Program-made: the position numbers and the translations under genes
From: CAVQBJ01 sp963710725
Lineage (GTDB): Bacteria; Actinomycetota; Thermoleophilia; Solirubrobacterales; Solirubrobacteraceae
Length of the DNA stretch: 64,000 nt
Reading direction: 5' to 3'
Assembly (NCBI GenBank): GCA_963710725.1
Contig: CAVQBJ010000001.1
Span: forward strand, 434,001-498,000
Notes under the pieces: model-generated
The model's database searches: none
What the model saw: the letters and a program-made list of their open reading frames with translations, nothing else
What the model was told of the DNA's origin: nothing
Shown: in pieces, positions 26,819-35,804 of the stretch
Layout: every line of letters starts with the position of its first letter
Position numbering within the stretch: the first letter of the stretch is position 1

Positions 26819-27968
26819 GTGTCGAGCGAGCGTCCATCCGTGCCGTTGCCGGGCCTCGACGCGCAGCCGCACGCGCGCGCCGTGCTCTCCGCCGCCCTCG
26901 GACCGGCCGGCCGCCCGTCGCACGCGTATCTGTTCCACGGCCCGCCGGGGTCGGGCAAGCGCCGCGTCGCCGAGGCCTTCGCGGCGGCGCTGCTGGCCGA
27001 GGGCGCGGCCGAGCCCGCCGGCGTCGCCGAGCGGGTGGCCCGGCGCACGCATCCCGACCTGACGTGGGTGACGCCGAGCGGCGCCGCGGAGATGCTCGTG
27101 GCCGACGTCGACGAGCCGGTGATCGCCGCGGCCACGCGCACGCCGTTCGAGTCCGCGCGGCGCGTGTTCGTGATCGAGCGGGCCGAGACGATGAACGACC
27201 AGGCCGCCAACCGGATGCTCAAGACGCTCGAGGAACCCCCGGCGTTCGTACACCTCGTCCTGCTCGTCGATCGCCCCGAGGACCTGCTGGCCACGATCGC
27301 CTCGCGCTGCCAGCGCGTGCGCTTCGACCCCCCGTCGAGCGCGGAGATCGCCGTCCGTCTGCGCGAGCAGGGCGTCGCGCCGCCCACGGCGGAGGCCTGC
27401 GCCCGCCTGGCCCTCGGCGATGCGCGCCTCGCGGGCGATCTCGCCGTCGCCTCCGGCAGCGCGCTGCGCGCCGGGGCCGAGCGCTACGCGCGGCGCGCGC
27501 TGGACGCCGAGATCGCCGATCGGCCGTGGGTGGAGCTGCTCGAGGCCGCGCGCGGCGCCGGCGAGCGCGCCGGGGAGCTCGTCAAGGCGGCCGTCGACGA
27601 CGAGCTGACGGCGATCCCGACCAAGGAGCGCCGGCGCCACGAGCGCGAGGCCGTCGAGCGCGTCCGGCGCGCCGAGCGGCGGGCGCGCACGCGCGAGCTC
27701 GACCTCGGGCTGCGCCTGGCCGGGCTGTGGCTGCGCGACGTTGCCTGCGTGGCCGACGGCATGGACGAGCTCGTCTACGCGGTGGACCGCGCGGACGAGC
27801 TGCGCGCCGATGCCGAGGGCCGCACCGGGCGCGGCCCTGCGAGGGGGCGTGGCCCTCATCGAGGACACCCGCCAGCGCCTCGCGCTCAACGTGAGCGAGG
27901 AGCTCGCGCTCGAGGCCCTCGCGTATCGGTTGATGGAGCGCCTCGCGCCGGCCGGGGCCGTGGGCTGA
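26819..27968 (+). CDS. holB: DNA polymerase III delta-prime subunit, with an apparent +1 frameshift
   Basis: Clamp-loader subunit of the replicative polymerase. P-loop FHGPPGSGKRRVAEAF near residue 45, then MNDQAANRMLKTLEEPP (sensor-type motif) and IASRCQRVRF. The coding frame is clear to about 27825. From about 27830 the expected C terminus (VALIEDTRQRLALNVSEELALEALAYRLMERL) is in the next frame. The total span is 1150 bases, one more than a multiple of three. A single surplus base near GGCGCGGCC (27828-27836) explains it. Start GTG 26819; GTG 26840 is also possible. Divergent from tmk with 76 bases between. Confidence 0.88.
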
Positions 27969-28018
27969 CCTTTCCCCAGCGGCGCGTCACCGCTCATCGC
28001 GCGCACGCGACCTCGCCG

Positions 28019-28894
28019 TCAGGCCTCGCCGATCGGCCCCAGCCGCGGGGTGCGTCCGTACAGCCGGTGGGCAAGGAAGCGCGAGAAGAGGGGGTGGTTG
28101 GGTCCGTGGAAGTCCGAGGACCCGGTGCTGAGCAGACCGAGCTCCTCGCAGCGGTCGGCGAGCAGCAGCGTCTGCTCCTCGGTGTGGGTGACGTAGAAGG
28201 CCTCGACCCCGTCGAGGCCCTCGCGCGTGAAGCGAGCGATCGTCCCCAGCACCTCGTGGGGGTCCTCGACGTCCCAGAACGGGTGCGCCCAGATCGCGAC
28301 GCCGCCGGCCTCATGGACGGTGGCGATCGCCTCCGCGACCGTCGGGACCTCACGTCCGCGAAACGCCGGGCGGCCCTCGATCAGGTAGGCGACGAGGAAC
28401 GCGCTCGGGTCCTGCAGACCCTCGGCGGCCAGGCGCTCGTCGTTGGCCGGGCATCCGACGACGGCCTGGGCGAGATGCGGGCGGCCGATCGGCGCGCCGG
28501 CCGCGCGGCGCCGGTCGATCGCGCGCTCGTCGAGCTCGAAGCCGAGCTCGCGCAGCGACCCCGCCATCCGCTCGGCGCGCCGGCCGCGATCGGCCCGGAA
28601 CGCGGCCAGGCGCTCGGACAGCGCGGCGTCGCGGTGGTCGATGCCGTAGCCGAGGATGTGCAGGTCCTCGCCGGCGGGATCGACCGAGGACAGCTCGACC
28701 GCGGTCACGACGCGTACGCCGTGCGCCTCGCCGGCGCGCAGTGCCTCGTCGACGCCGGCGGTGGTGTCGTGGTCGGAGAGCGCGAGCAGCCGCACGCCGG
28801 CCTCGGCGGCCATTCGCACCACCTCGGCCGGCTCGAGCTCGCCGTCGGAATGGCACGAATGTGCCTGCAGATCGAAGGTCGGGGTGGCGGACAC
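28019..28894 (-). CDS. PHP-domain phosphoesterase
   Basis: 291 residues. Metal-binding motifs of the PHP superfamily: DLQAHSCHSDG (8-18), SDHDT (about 40-44), IWAHPFWD, and SSDFHGPNH near the C terminus. These stand-alone proteins hydrolyse 3',5'-nucleoside bisphosphates (RNase AM, YciV type) or short RNA/DNA 5' ends. Start GTG. Convergent with holB and divergent from the NERD-type gene. Confidence 0.93.
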   Translation of the reverse strand: MSATPTFDLQAHSCHSDGELEPAEVVRMAAEAGVRLLALSDHDTTAGVDEALRAGEAHGVRVVTAVELSSVDPAGEDLHILGYGIDHRDAALSERLAAFRADRGRRAERMAGSLRELGFELDERAIDRRRAAGAPIGRPHLAQAVVGCPANDERLAAEGLQDPSAFLVAYLIEGRPAFRGREVPTVAEAIATVHEAGGVAIWAHPFWDVEDPHEVLGTIARFTREGLDGVEAFYVTHTEEQTLLLADRCEELGLLSTGSSDFHGPNHPLFSRFLAHRLYGRTPRLGPIGEA

Positions 28895-29089
28895 GGCCGC
28901 TCATCATGACCGGCGCCCGCCACCGGCGCCGCACGAGCGATAATGGTCTGATCGTCCGTCCTCTCACTAGAGTGTCGGGACGAGGGGTTGGCGGTCGTCG
29001 CTCGACTGCCGATAGTTGTCATGGAACGGCCACCCTGGAGGCATGTCGGTGAGCAGCAACCCAGCCCACGTCTCACCGGAGCGAGAGCG

Positions 29090-29677
29090 GTGAGACGGCG
29101 GATCCTCTTTCGCAGCAGACCCCCGCGGGACGTCGACCGCGAGGCGCGCGATCGCGACGCGTATGAGCGCACGCACCGCGTGCTGCTCGGGCTCCCCGAG
29201 CAGCAATGGACGGTCGTCAGCCCGTACAACCATCGCCAAGGCCACACCGGGCACGTGCTCGTCGGACCCGCCGGCGTGTACCTGGTGATCGCCCGCAAGC
29301 CGCTGGGCTCGGTGCGCGTCAAGGACGGCGTTCCGTGGTTTCGCCAGGGCGCCGACAGCCAGCACGAGCGCCCCGCCACCGACGTCGCCCGCAAGGCGCT
29401 CGACCCCGCGCAGGCGCTGGCCCGCGAGATCCGCTCGCGCACCGGGCGCGGTCCCGCCGTGCACGCCGTCGTGGCGCTGTGGTCGGAGTTCCCCCAGCGG
29501 GTCGCCGAGACCAATCAGGTCACCTTCGTGCACGGGCGCGAGCTCGCCGGATGGCTGCGCTCACGGCCGCCCGAGCTCGATCGTCCGGGCCTCGACGAGG
29601 TGGCCCAGGCGACGGCCAACATCGCCGCCGAGCACGCGCGGCGTTTCAAGCACTCGCCGGGCTCGCGCGCGGCCTGA
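29090..29677 (+). CDS. NERD-like protein with eroded active site
   Basis: 195 residues. The region TVVSPYNHRQGHTGHVLVGPAGVYLVIARKPLG (41-73) aligns with the core of NERD nuclease-related domains, where one expects D-H-(I/V)-V-x-G-P-x-G followed by E-(T/S)-K. Here the Asp is replaced (TGHVLVGP) and the Glu is Ala (IARK), so nuclease activity is unlikely. Start GTG with CGGAG upstream. It is paired with an apparently intact NERD protein 630 bases downstream. Confidence 0.7.
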   Translation: MRRRILFRSRPPRDVDREARDRDAYERTHRVLLGLPEQQWTVVSPYNHRQGHTGHVLVGPAGVYLVIARKPLGSVRVKDGVPWFRQGADSQHERPATDVARKALDPAQALAREIRSRTGRGPAVHAVVALWSEFPQRVAETNQVTFVHGRELAGWLRSRPPELDRPGLDEVAQATANIAAEHARRFKHSPGSRAA

Positions 29678-29714
29678 GCCCGCCGCGACGAGCGCGGCGG
29701 GCGTCAGACGGGCG

Positions 29715-30122
29715 TCAGGAGGGGTTGCCGAGCGCCTCGCCGCCGACGTACGGCTCGACGCGCTCGGCGAGGGTGTGGCGGAAGTTGCGCAGCCAGCTGT
29801 AGTAGGTGCGGGCCTGGCGGCCGAGCGGGGTGGTATCGAGCTCGGCCGGACCCTGGCACTCGAGCCGATGGAAGGCGGCGTCGGTCTGCTGGGCACGCCG
29901 CAGCTCCTCGCCCCAGGTCACCTCGAGGTAGGCGAGGGCGACCTTCAGCTCGCCGGCGCGCATCGAGGCGGCGTCGTCGAGTTGGTCGAGGACGGTCATG
30001 AGCTCCTCCTGCAGCCAGCGGTGCTCGGCGTGGATGCGGAGGAGAAGGGCGGTGTCAACGGGAGGGTTCATATGGGCGATCTGGGACTCGATCTGGGAGG
30101 TGGGGGGGACCGGCTCTGCCAT
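29715..30122 (-). CDS. Hypothetical all-helical protein
   Basis: About 135 residues, hydrophilic, helical throughout (ALLLRIHAEHRWLQEELMTVLDQLDDAASM and a second helix around LAYLEVTWGEELRRAQ). It ends in a Tyr/Trp-rich helix. No family recognised. Start uncertain: Met at 30122 or 30071, or TTG at 30140; none has a Shine-Dalgarno sequence. It lies between two NERD-type genes on the opposite strand. Confidence 0.65.
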   Translation of the reverse strand: MAEPVPPTSQIESQIAHMNPPVDTALLLRIHAEHRWLQEELMTVLDQLDDAASMRAGELKVALAYLEVTWGEELRRAQQTDAAFHRLECQGPAELDTTPLGRQARTYYSWLRNFRHTLAERVEPYVGGEALGNPS

Positions 30123-30308
30123 GGGATTCGGCGGCCCCAATCGGGCTCTTGAGAACCCGTCGGCTGCTCTGAACGCTCGTTCCGCAGCGATGAGTAGGGT
30201 CGCGGCGAACGGCGTTTGGAAACTGGGTCATTCGTCTACGCCGCGGGGCCCGGCCGCGCGTCGCGTGCAGCCGATCGGGGTCAAGCGATCAGCGCTCGCG
30301 CCGATGCT

Positions 30309-31058
30309 ATGGGTGTGAATGCGCACTTTCCGCAGCTGCGCCGCCACGCTCCCTCGACCGGCCGCGCTCCCGGTCAGTACACGCGGGCGCTCGTGCGGCG
30401 GATGCGGATGCGGGCGCTGCTGACGCTCGGGATGTTCGCCGTGTTCACGGTGCTCGTCGGTCGCGTCTCCGGCTTCAACCACGTGCTGTTCGAGATCGCC
30501 GAGGTCGCCCTGCTGTGCGCGTGCTTCGCGGTCACCCGCTACGTGCTGCCGGTCGTCGAGCGCTACGACCGCGGCGCGAAGGGCGAGGAGTACGTCGGCT
30601 CGATCCTCGACGAGTTGCGTGCCGAAGGCTGGCTGGTGATCCACGACGCCGAGCTGCAGCACAGTAACGTCGATCACATCGTGCTCGGGCCGGGCGGCCT
30701 GTTCACGATCGAGACGAAGAGCAACCCGGGCCCGATCAGTGTCCAGCGCCTGCACGGCCGGCTGATCCGCCAGGTGCAGCTGCAGCGCGAACGCGTCGAG
30801 GCGCTCATCGGCCAGTCGGCCGAGCCACTGCTCGTGTACAGCCGCGCCCGCGTGGATCGCCCGGGTCGACGCCGCAAGGGCATCCGCGTGCTCGAGGCCG
30901 ACATGCTTCCGGGCTTCCTGGAGGAGCACCCGCGCACGCTGAACGACGAGCAGATCGCCGAGGTGCGCGCCCGCCTGCTGGCGACCTTCGACGCGAAGAC
31001 CGGGCGCCCGCGGCGCCCGCTGGCCGAGCGCTTCGCGCCGGCGAGCAAGCCGTCCTGA
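30309..31058 (+). CDS. Membrane-anchored NERD-domain protein
   Basis: 249 residues. Two membrane segments (about 36-52 and 58-76) precede a NERD domain: GAKGEEYVGSIL (89-100), VIHDAEL, SNVDHIVLGPGG with Asp122, and the catalytic-type E135-T-K137. The motif is intact, so it may be an active nuclease held at the membrane. NERD domains occur in plasmid and DNA-maintenance proteins of many bacteria; the physiological role is not known. A GTG at 30315 is an alternative start. Confidence 0.85.
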   Translation: MGVNAHFPQLRRHAPSTGRAPGQYTRALVRRMRMRALLTLGMFAVFTVLVGRVSGFNHVLFEIAEVALLCACFAVTRYVLPVVERYDRGAKGEEYVGSILDELRAEGWLVIHDAELQHSNVDHIVLGPGGLFTIETKSNPGPISVQRLHGRLIRQVQLQRERVEALIGQSAEPLLVYSRARVDRPGRRRKGIRVLEADMLPGFLEEHPRTLNDEQIAEVRARLLATFDAKTGRPRRPLAERFAPASKPS

Positions 31059-31187
31059 CGGCGCGCCGCCGCGCGCGCTACGAGCCTCGGCCAGAACCGG
31101 ACCGAGACGACCAGTCCGAGGGGTAACCTGACGATAGGGCTCGTGACGGTCCTCACAATCGAATAGCAAGTTGTCATCGAGTGTGCC

Positions 31188-31237
31188 GGCGGCGATCCCG
31201 CCCGGCACCGGAGTCGGAACGGGCGGCGATCCCGCCC
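31188..31237 (+). repeat. Two 16-base direct repeats upstream of the 2-oxoacid dehydrogenase operon
   Basis: GGCGGCGATCCCGCCC occurs at 31188-31203 and 31222-31237, 34 bases apart, in the leader of the operon. Each copy is itself partly self-complementary (GGCGG..CCGCC). A regulator-binding site is possible. Confidence 0.6.
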
Positions 31238-31259
31238 ACCGAGAAAGGGCTGAACGCCT

Positions 31260-32334
31260 ATGGCGACGCACGTGGCAGGCGAACTGGAGCGCGCGGAGAT
31301 CCCGCTCGCGCCGCCCCACCTCGATCCACCGGATCGAGCCCGGCTGTTGCGGTTCATGCTGCTGATGCGCGGCATCGAGGAGCGCGCGATGGCGCTCTAC
31401 CGCCAGGGCAAGGTGCCCGGGTCCTTCTACGACGGGCACGGGCAGGAGGCCGTCTCGACCGGTGCCGCGTACGCGCTCGGCCCGGCCGACCGCCTGTGCG
31501 TCCTGCACCGCGACCTCGCCGCGCACCTCGTCCGCGGCGTGGCGATCGAGCGGATCCTCGGCCAGTACATGGGCCGCGCCGACGGGGTCACCGGCGGCCG
31601 CGACGGCAACGTGCACTTCGGCGAGCGGCGCCTGGGCTGCGTCGGCATGGTCTCGATGCTGCCCGACATGATGCTCGTCGCCACCGGCATGGCCATGGCC
31701 TTCCGCCTGCGCGGCGAACGGCGCTGCGCGCTCACCTGGGTCGGCGACGGCGCCACCTCGCGCGGCGACTTCCACGAGGCGCTGAACTGGGCCGGCGTGC
31801 AGCGGCTGCCGGTCATCTTCGTGCTCGAGAACAACCAGTACGCCTACTCGACGCCGACGGCGCAGCAGTTCGCGGTCGACCCGATCGAGCATGCGAGCGC
31901 GTACGGCTTCCCCGGCGTCGTCGTCGATGGTAATGACGTCGAGGCGCTCTTCGAGGTGACGCGTGCCGCGCGCGAGCGCGCGCTGGCGGGGGAGGGCCCG
32001 ACGCTGATCGAGGCGGTGACGATGCGCATGCACGGTCATGCGGCCCACGACGACATGCGCTACGTCCCCGAGGCGCTGCTGGCCCACTGGCGCGAGCGCG
32101 ATCCGATCGCGCTGCAGGAGCGCCGCGTGGCCGCGCTCGGCGTCGACGTGCGCCGCCCTGCGCGCCGAGGTGCTGGCCGAGATCGACGCGGCCGCCGAGC
32201 GGGCGCTGACCATGCCGATGCCCGATCCGGCCACGGCGACCGACGGCGTGTTCTGCGAGGGCGAGGCCGAGGCGCTCGGCGACGGCCAGGCGCCGTGGAG
32301 CGGCCTTGCCGCCAAGGCGGTGGGCGATGCCTGA
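31260..32334 (+). CDS. 2-oxoacid dehydrogenase E1 alpha subunit, with an apparent +1 frameshift
   Basis: About 358 residues once the frame is corrected. The thiamine-diphosphate motif is WVGDGATSRGDFHEALNW...ENNQYA (GDG to NN, about 162-196), and SFYDGHGQEAV lies at about 57. The frame to about 32145 is clear. The expected C terminus (AALRAEVLAEIDAAAERAL... to GDA) continues one frame later, and 1075 bases is one over a multiple of three, so one base is surplus near 32145-32155. The E1 beta start overlaps its end by eight bases. The leucine/valine dehydrogenase in the same operon favours a branched-chain substrate over pyruvate. Confidence 0.9.
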
Positions 32335-33292
32335 GCTCACCTACCTGCAGGCGATCTCCGAGGGCCTGCGCGAGGAGATGCGCGCCGACGAGCGCGTGTT
32401 CGTGATGGGCGAGGACGTCGGCCATTTCGGCGGCGCCTTCAAGGTGACCGACGGCATGCTCGACGAGTTCGGCGAGCGGCGCGTCATCGACACGCCGCTG
32501 GCCGAGTCGGCGATCATCGGCACGGCGATCGGCGCGGCCGTCGTCGGCCTGCGCCCGGTGTGCGAGATGCAGTTCGCCGACTTCATCTCCTGCGGCTTCG
32601 ACCAGCTCGTCAACGTCGCCGGGAAGATGCACTACCGCCAGGGGCTCGCGGTCCCGCTCACCGTGCGCCTGCCCTCGGGCGGCGGGTTCTCCGGCGGACC
32701 CTTTCACTCCCAGAACCCCGAGGCCTGGTTCATGCACGCCCCCGGGCTGAAGGTGCTCGCGCCGTCGACCGCCGAGGACGCCAAGGGCCTGCTGATCGCG
32801 GCCATCCGCGACCCCAACCCGGTGTGCTTCTTCGAGCACAAGCACCTCTACCGCCGCATCCGCGGCGAGGTGCCGCCCGGCGCCTATGAGACGCCGATGC
32901 GCGCGCGAGTGGCCCGGTCGGGCGCCGACCTCGTCGTCATCGCCTACGGCGCGATGGTGTGGTCCGCGCTCGAGGCGACCGAGGACCTCGACGGCGCGCA
33001 CATCGAGGTTCTCGATCTGCGCTCGCTGGTGCCCCTCGACGAGGCGGCGATCCTCGACTCGGTCGCGCGCTGCTCGAAGGTGGTGATCGTCGACGAGGCC
33101 AACTCGACGTGTGCCGCCGGCGCGCAGGTCGCGGCGCTCATCGCCCAGCACGGCTTCGAGCACCTCGACGGGCCGGTGGTGCGCGTCGGCTCTCCCGACG
33201 TGCCGATTCCCTTCTCACCACCGCTCGAGCGGGCGGTGCTGCCCCAGGTATCCGACATCGCGCAGGCCTGCCGTGAGCTTCTCGCCTACTGA
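32327..33292 (+). CDS. 2-oxoacid dehydrogenase E1 beta subunit
   Basis: 321 residues. MGEDVGHFGGAFKVTDGM (30-47), RVIDTPLAESAIIG, EMQFADFISCGFDQ and VRLPSGGGFSGGPFHSQNPE are the standard E1 beta motifs that complete the thiamine site at the dimer interface. VDEANSTCAAGAQVAALI and VGSPDVPIPFSPPLE mark the transketolase C-terminal domain. ATG at 32327 overlaps the E1 alpha end. The upstream ribosome-binding site would lie within E1 alpha. Confidence 0.94.
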   Translation: MPELTYLQAISEGLREEMRADERVFVMGEDVGHFGGAFKVTDGMLDEFGERRVIDTPLAESAIIGTAIGAAVVGLRPVCEMQFADFISCGFDQLVNVAGKMHYRQGLAVPLTVRLPSGGGFSGGPFHSQNPEAWFMHAPGLKVLAPSTAEDAKGLLIAAIRDPNPVCFFEHKHLYRRIRGEVPPGAYETPMRARVARSGADLVVIAYGAMVWSALEATEDLDGAHIEVLDLRSLVPLDEAAILDSVARCSKVVIVDEANSTCAAGAQVAALIAQHGFEHLDGPVVRVGSPDVPIPFSPPLERAVLPQVSDIAQACRELLAY

Positions 33293-34619
33293 TCCGACGG
33301 CGCCCTCGAGCGCCGACGGCGCGATCGTGGTCGATGTCGTGATGCCCCAGATGGGCGTGTCCGTGGCCGAGGGCACCCTTGTCGCCTGGCACAAGCGCCC
33401 CGGCGACTGGGTGCTCGCCGACGAGACGATCTGCGAGATCTCGACCGACAAGATCGACACCGACGTGCCCGCGCCGGCGAGCGGGCGCGTGGCCGAGCTG
33501 CTCGTGCGCGAGGACGAGACGGTGCCGGTCGGCACCGTGCTCGCGCGCATCGCCACCGACGCGGTGGCCGGGCAGGCGCACCCCGACGAGCGCGGGCCGG
33601 TGGCCGCGCGCCTGCCCTCGCCGGTGCCCGCCGCGCCGCCCGAGGGCCGGGCGGCCGAGCCGGTCGTGGAGCCCGGCTCGCCGGTGCCGCCGCCCGCTCC
33701 GGCCGGCCCGGCCGCGGAGCCCGCGGCGCCGCTACCGCCGCGCGCCGCGGCGGGGCCGGTCTCGCCGGTCGTGCGCCGGATCGCCGAGCGTGAGGGCATC
33801 GACCTGTCGTGCGTGAGCGGCAGCGGTCGCGGTGGGCGCGTGCGCAAGCAGGACGTGCTCGCCTACCTGGCCGGGCGCGACGCCGGCGGCGGGCAGGCCC
33901 CGCCGCTGCACATCGAGAGCCCCTACCGCGAGGACGTCGACACCGGCGCGGTGGTGAGCGAGCCGCTCTCGCGCATGCGCCGCTCGATCGCCGAGCACAT
34001 GGTGCGCTCGCTGCACACCGCGGCGCACTGCACCTCGATCATGGAGGTCGACATGTCGGCCGTCGAGTCGCAGCGCGCGCGGCTCGGCGTCACGAGCCTC
34101 GCGTTCGTCGCTCGCGCCGCGATCGATGCGCTCGCGGCCCATCCGCGTCTGAACGCGACGCTGCGGGACGGCGTCCTGGAGCGCCATCGCGACGTCAATC
34201 TCGGCGTCGCCGTGTCACTTGGCGACGACGGGCTGATCGTGCCGGTCATCGCACGGGCCCAGGAGCTGTCGGTGCAGGGGCTGGCGGCGCGGATCCGCGA
34301 GCTCGCCCGCCGCGCTCGCGCCGGAGAGCTGACGCCCGACGAGGTCGCCGGCGGCACGTTCACGATCACGAACCCGGGCAGCTTCGGCACGCTCGCCTCG
34401 ACGCCGATCATCAACCAGCCGCAGGTGGCGATCCTCGACCTCGAGGCGATCGTCAAGCGCGCCGTCGTCGTGACCGACGAGCACGGCGACGGCATCGCGA
34501 TCCGGCCGATGACGAACCTCTGCCTGTCCTGGGACCACCGCGCCCTCGACGGGGCGCTCGCGGCCCAGTTCCTGGCCACGGTGCGCCACGCCCTGCAGGG
34601 CTGGGGAAAGGAAGGATGA
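33273..34619 (+). CDS. Dihydrolipoyl acyltransferase E2 subunit
   Basis: About 448 residues with one lipoyl domain (Lys60 in EISTDKIDTD), a Pro/Ala linker (about 105-155), a peripheral subunit-binding domain (VRRIAEREGIDLSCVSGSGRGGRV, about 165-190) and the catalytic domain. That domain has MRRSIAEHMVRSLHTAAH, FTITNPGSFG and the catalytic SWDHRALDGA near the end (His and Asp). GTG start inside the end of E1 beta (20-base overlap). No E3 (lipoamide dehydrogenase) gene is in the window. Confidence 0.94.
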   Translation: MSFSPTDPTAPSSADGAIVVDVVMPQMGVSVAEGTLVAWHKRPGDWVLADETICEISTDKIDTDVPAPASGRVAELLVREDETVPVGTVLARIATDAVAGQAHPDERGPVAARLPSPVPAAPPEGRAAEPVVEPGSPVPPPAPAGPAAEPAAPLPPRAAAGPVSPVVRRIAEREGIDLSCVSGSGRGGRVRKQDVLAYLAGRDAGGGQAPPLHIESPYREDVDTGAVVSEPLSRMRRSIAEHMVRSLHTAAHCTSIMEVDMSAVESQRARLGVTSLAFVARAAIDALAAHPRLNATLRDGVLERHRDVNLGVAVSLGDDGLIVPVIARAQELSVQGLAARIRELARRARAGELTPDEVAGGTFTITNPGSFGTLASTPIINQPQVAILDLEAIVKRAVVVTDEHGDGIAIRPMTNLCLSWDHRALDGALAAQFLATVRHALQGWGKEG

Positions 34620-34620
34620 G

Positions 34621-35718
34621 ATGAGCACGCACGTCGCCGGCCCCGGAGGTTCGGGCGCGTTACTCGGCGGCCTCGATGCCGGCGAGCACGAGCAGCTGCT
34701 GATCCGTCGCGGGGACCGCACCGGGATCCACACGATCGTGGCGATCCACTCGACGGCGCTCGGGCCAGCGCTCGGGGGATGTCGCATCTGGCACTACGCG
34801 ACGCTGCCGGATGCCGTCGGCGACGCGCTGCGCCTGTCGCGGGCGATGACGCTGAAGGCGTCGGCGGCCGGGCTGGCGCTCGGCGGCGGCAAGGGCGTCA
34901 TCGCGGTGCCCGCCGGGCTGGAGCCGAGCAGCGCGCTGCGCCACGAGATGCTGCGCGACTTCGCCGACACGGTCAACAGCCTGCAGGGGCGCTACATCAC
35001 CGCCGAGGACGTCGGCACGACGAGCCGCGACATGGCGGTCCTGGCCGGCTTCTGCCGGCACGTCGTCGGCCGCCCCACCGAGGGTGGCGGCTCGGGCGAC
35101 CCGGGCGAGTTCACCGCGAGGGGCGTTCAAGCGGCGATGCGCGCGTGCTGCGCGCACGCGTTCGGCCTCGCCGACGTCGCCGGGCGCTCGGTGGCGATCG
35201 TGGGCCTCGGCAGCGTCGGTACCCATCTCGCGCGGCGCCTCGCTCACGCGGGCGCGACGCTGTACGTGTCGGACATCGATCCCCGCCGCGAGGTCGTCGC
35301 GCGCGATCTCGGCGCGCACTGGCTCGAGCCGGGCGAGGCGCTCGGCGCCGAGGTCGACATCCTCGCGCCGTGCGCACTCGGCGGGATGCTCGACGACGAG
35401 CGTGTCGATGCGCTGCGCTGCCGTGTCGTCTGCGGCGCAGCGAACAACCAGCTCGCCCACGACGGCGTCGCCGAGCAGCTCGCCGCGCGCGGGATCCTCT
35501 ACGCCCCCGACTTCATCGTGAACGCTGGCGGGCTGATCAACGTCGCGCTCGAGCTGACCGGGTATGACGCCGCGCAGGCGGTGCGCCGCTGCACGGAGAT
35601 CGAGGCCGTGCTCGGGCGCGTGCTCGATCACGCCGACGAGGCCGGCGTCACGCCGCTGCAGGCGGCCGCCGAGCTCGCGCATCGCTGGCTGTCGGCCGCG
35701 TCGGCCGCCCGCGCGTGA
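34621..35718 (+). CDS. Leucine/valine-type amino acid dehydrogenase
   Basis: 365 residues of the Glu/Leu/Phe/Val dehydrogenase family. Catalytic Lys in LALGGGKGVI (about 88-97), substrate loop GRYITAEDVGTT, Rossmann loop VAIVGLGSVGTHLA and cofactor-side CGAANNQL. It oxidises branched-chain amino acids to 2-oxoacids with NAD, feeding the E1-E2 complex coded just upstream. The start follows the E2 stop by one base, with AAGGAAGG upstream. This arrangement makes the operon a complete first half of branched-chain amino acid catabolism. Confidence 0.92.
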   Translation: MSTHVAGPGGSGALLGGLDAGEHEQLLIRRGDRTGIHTIVAIHSTALGPALGGCRIWHYATLPDAVGDALRLSRAMTLKASAAGLALGGGKGVIAVPAGLEPSSALRHEMLRDFADTVNSLQGRYITAEDVGTTSRDMAVLAGFCRHVVGRPTEGGGSGDPGEFTARGVQAAMRACCAHAFGLADVAGRSVAIVGLGSVGTHLARRLAHAGATLYVSDIDPRREVVARDLGAHWLEPGEALGAEVDILAPCALGGMLDDERVDALRCRVVCGAANNQLAHDGVAEQLAARGILYAPDFIVNAGGLINVALELTGYDAAQAVRRCTEIEAVLGRVLDHADEAGVTPLQAAAELAHRWLSAASAARA

Positions 35719-35753
35719 GCGCCAGCCGGCCGTGCGGCAGTGATCATTTGGTC

Positions 35754-35780
35754 GGCGAGGCCGCGTTCCGCGGCCTCGCC
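35754..35780 (+). terminator. Hairpin terminator after the bkd-like operon
   Basis: A perfect 12-base stem (GGCGAGGCCGCG/CGCGGCCTCGCC) with a three-base loop, starting 36 bases after the dehydrogenase stop. Confidence 0.7.
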
Positions 35781-35804
35781 AGCTACGTTTGAGGGCGAGC
35801 AGGC

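Noticed and set aside
26819..27968. Programmed +1 frameshift in holB, by analogy with dnaX
   Set aside because: dnaX programmed shifts are a different gene and usually -1; several unrelated genes here have the same one-base surplus, so an error is simpler.
24098..28006. A 1300-residue - strand open frame across the coiled-coil, tmk and holB genes
   Set aside because: It is Arg/Pro/Ser-rich without domains and runs out of frame through three recognisable genes.
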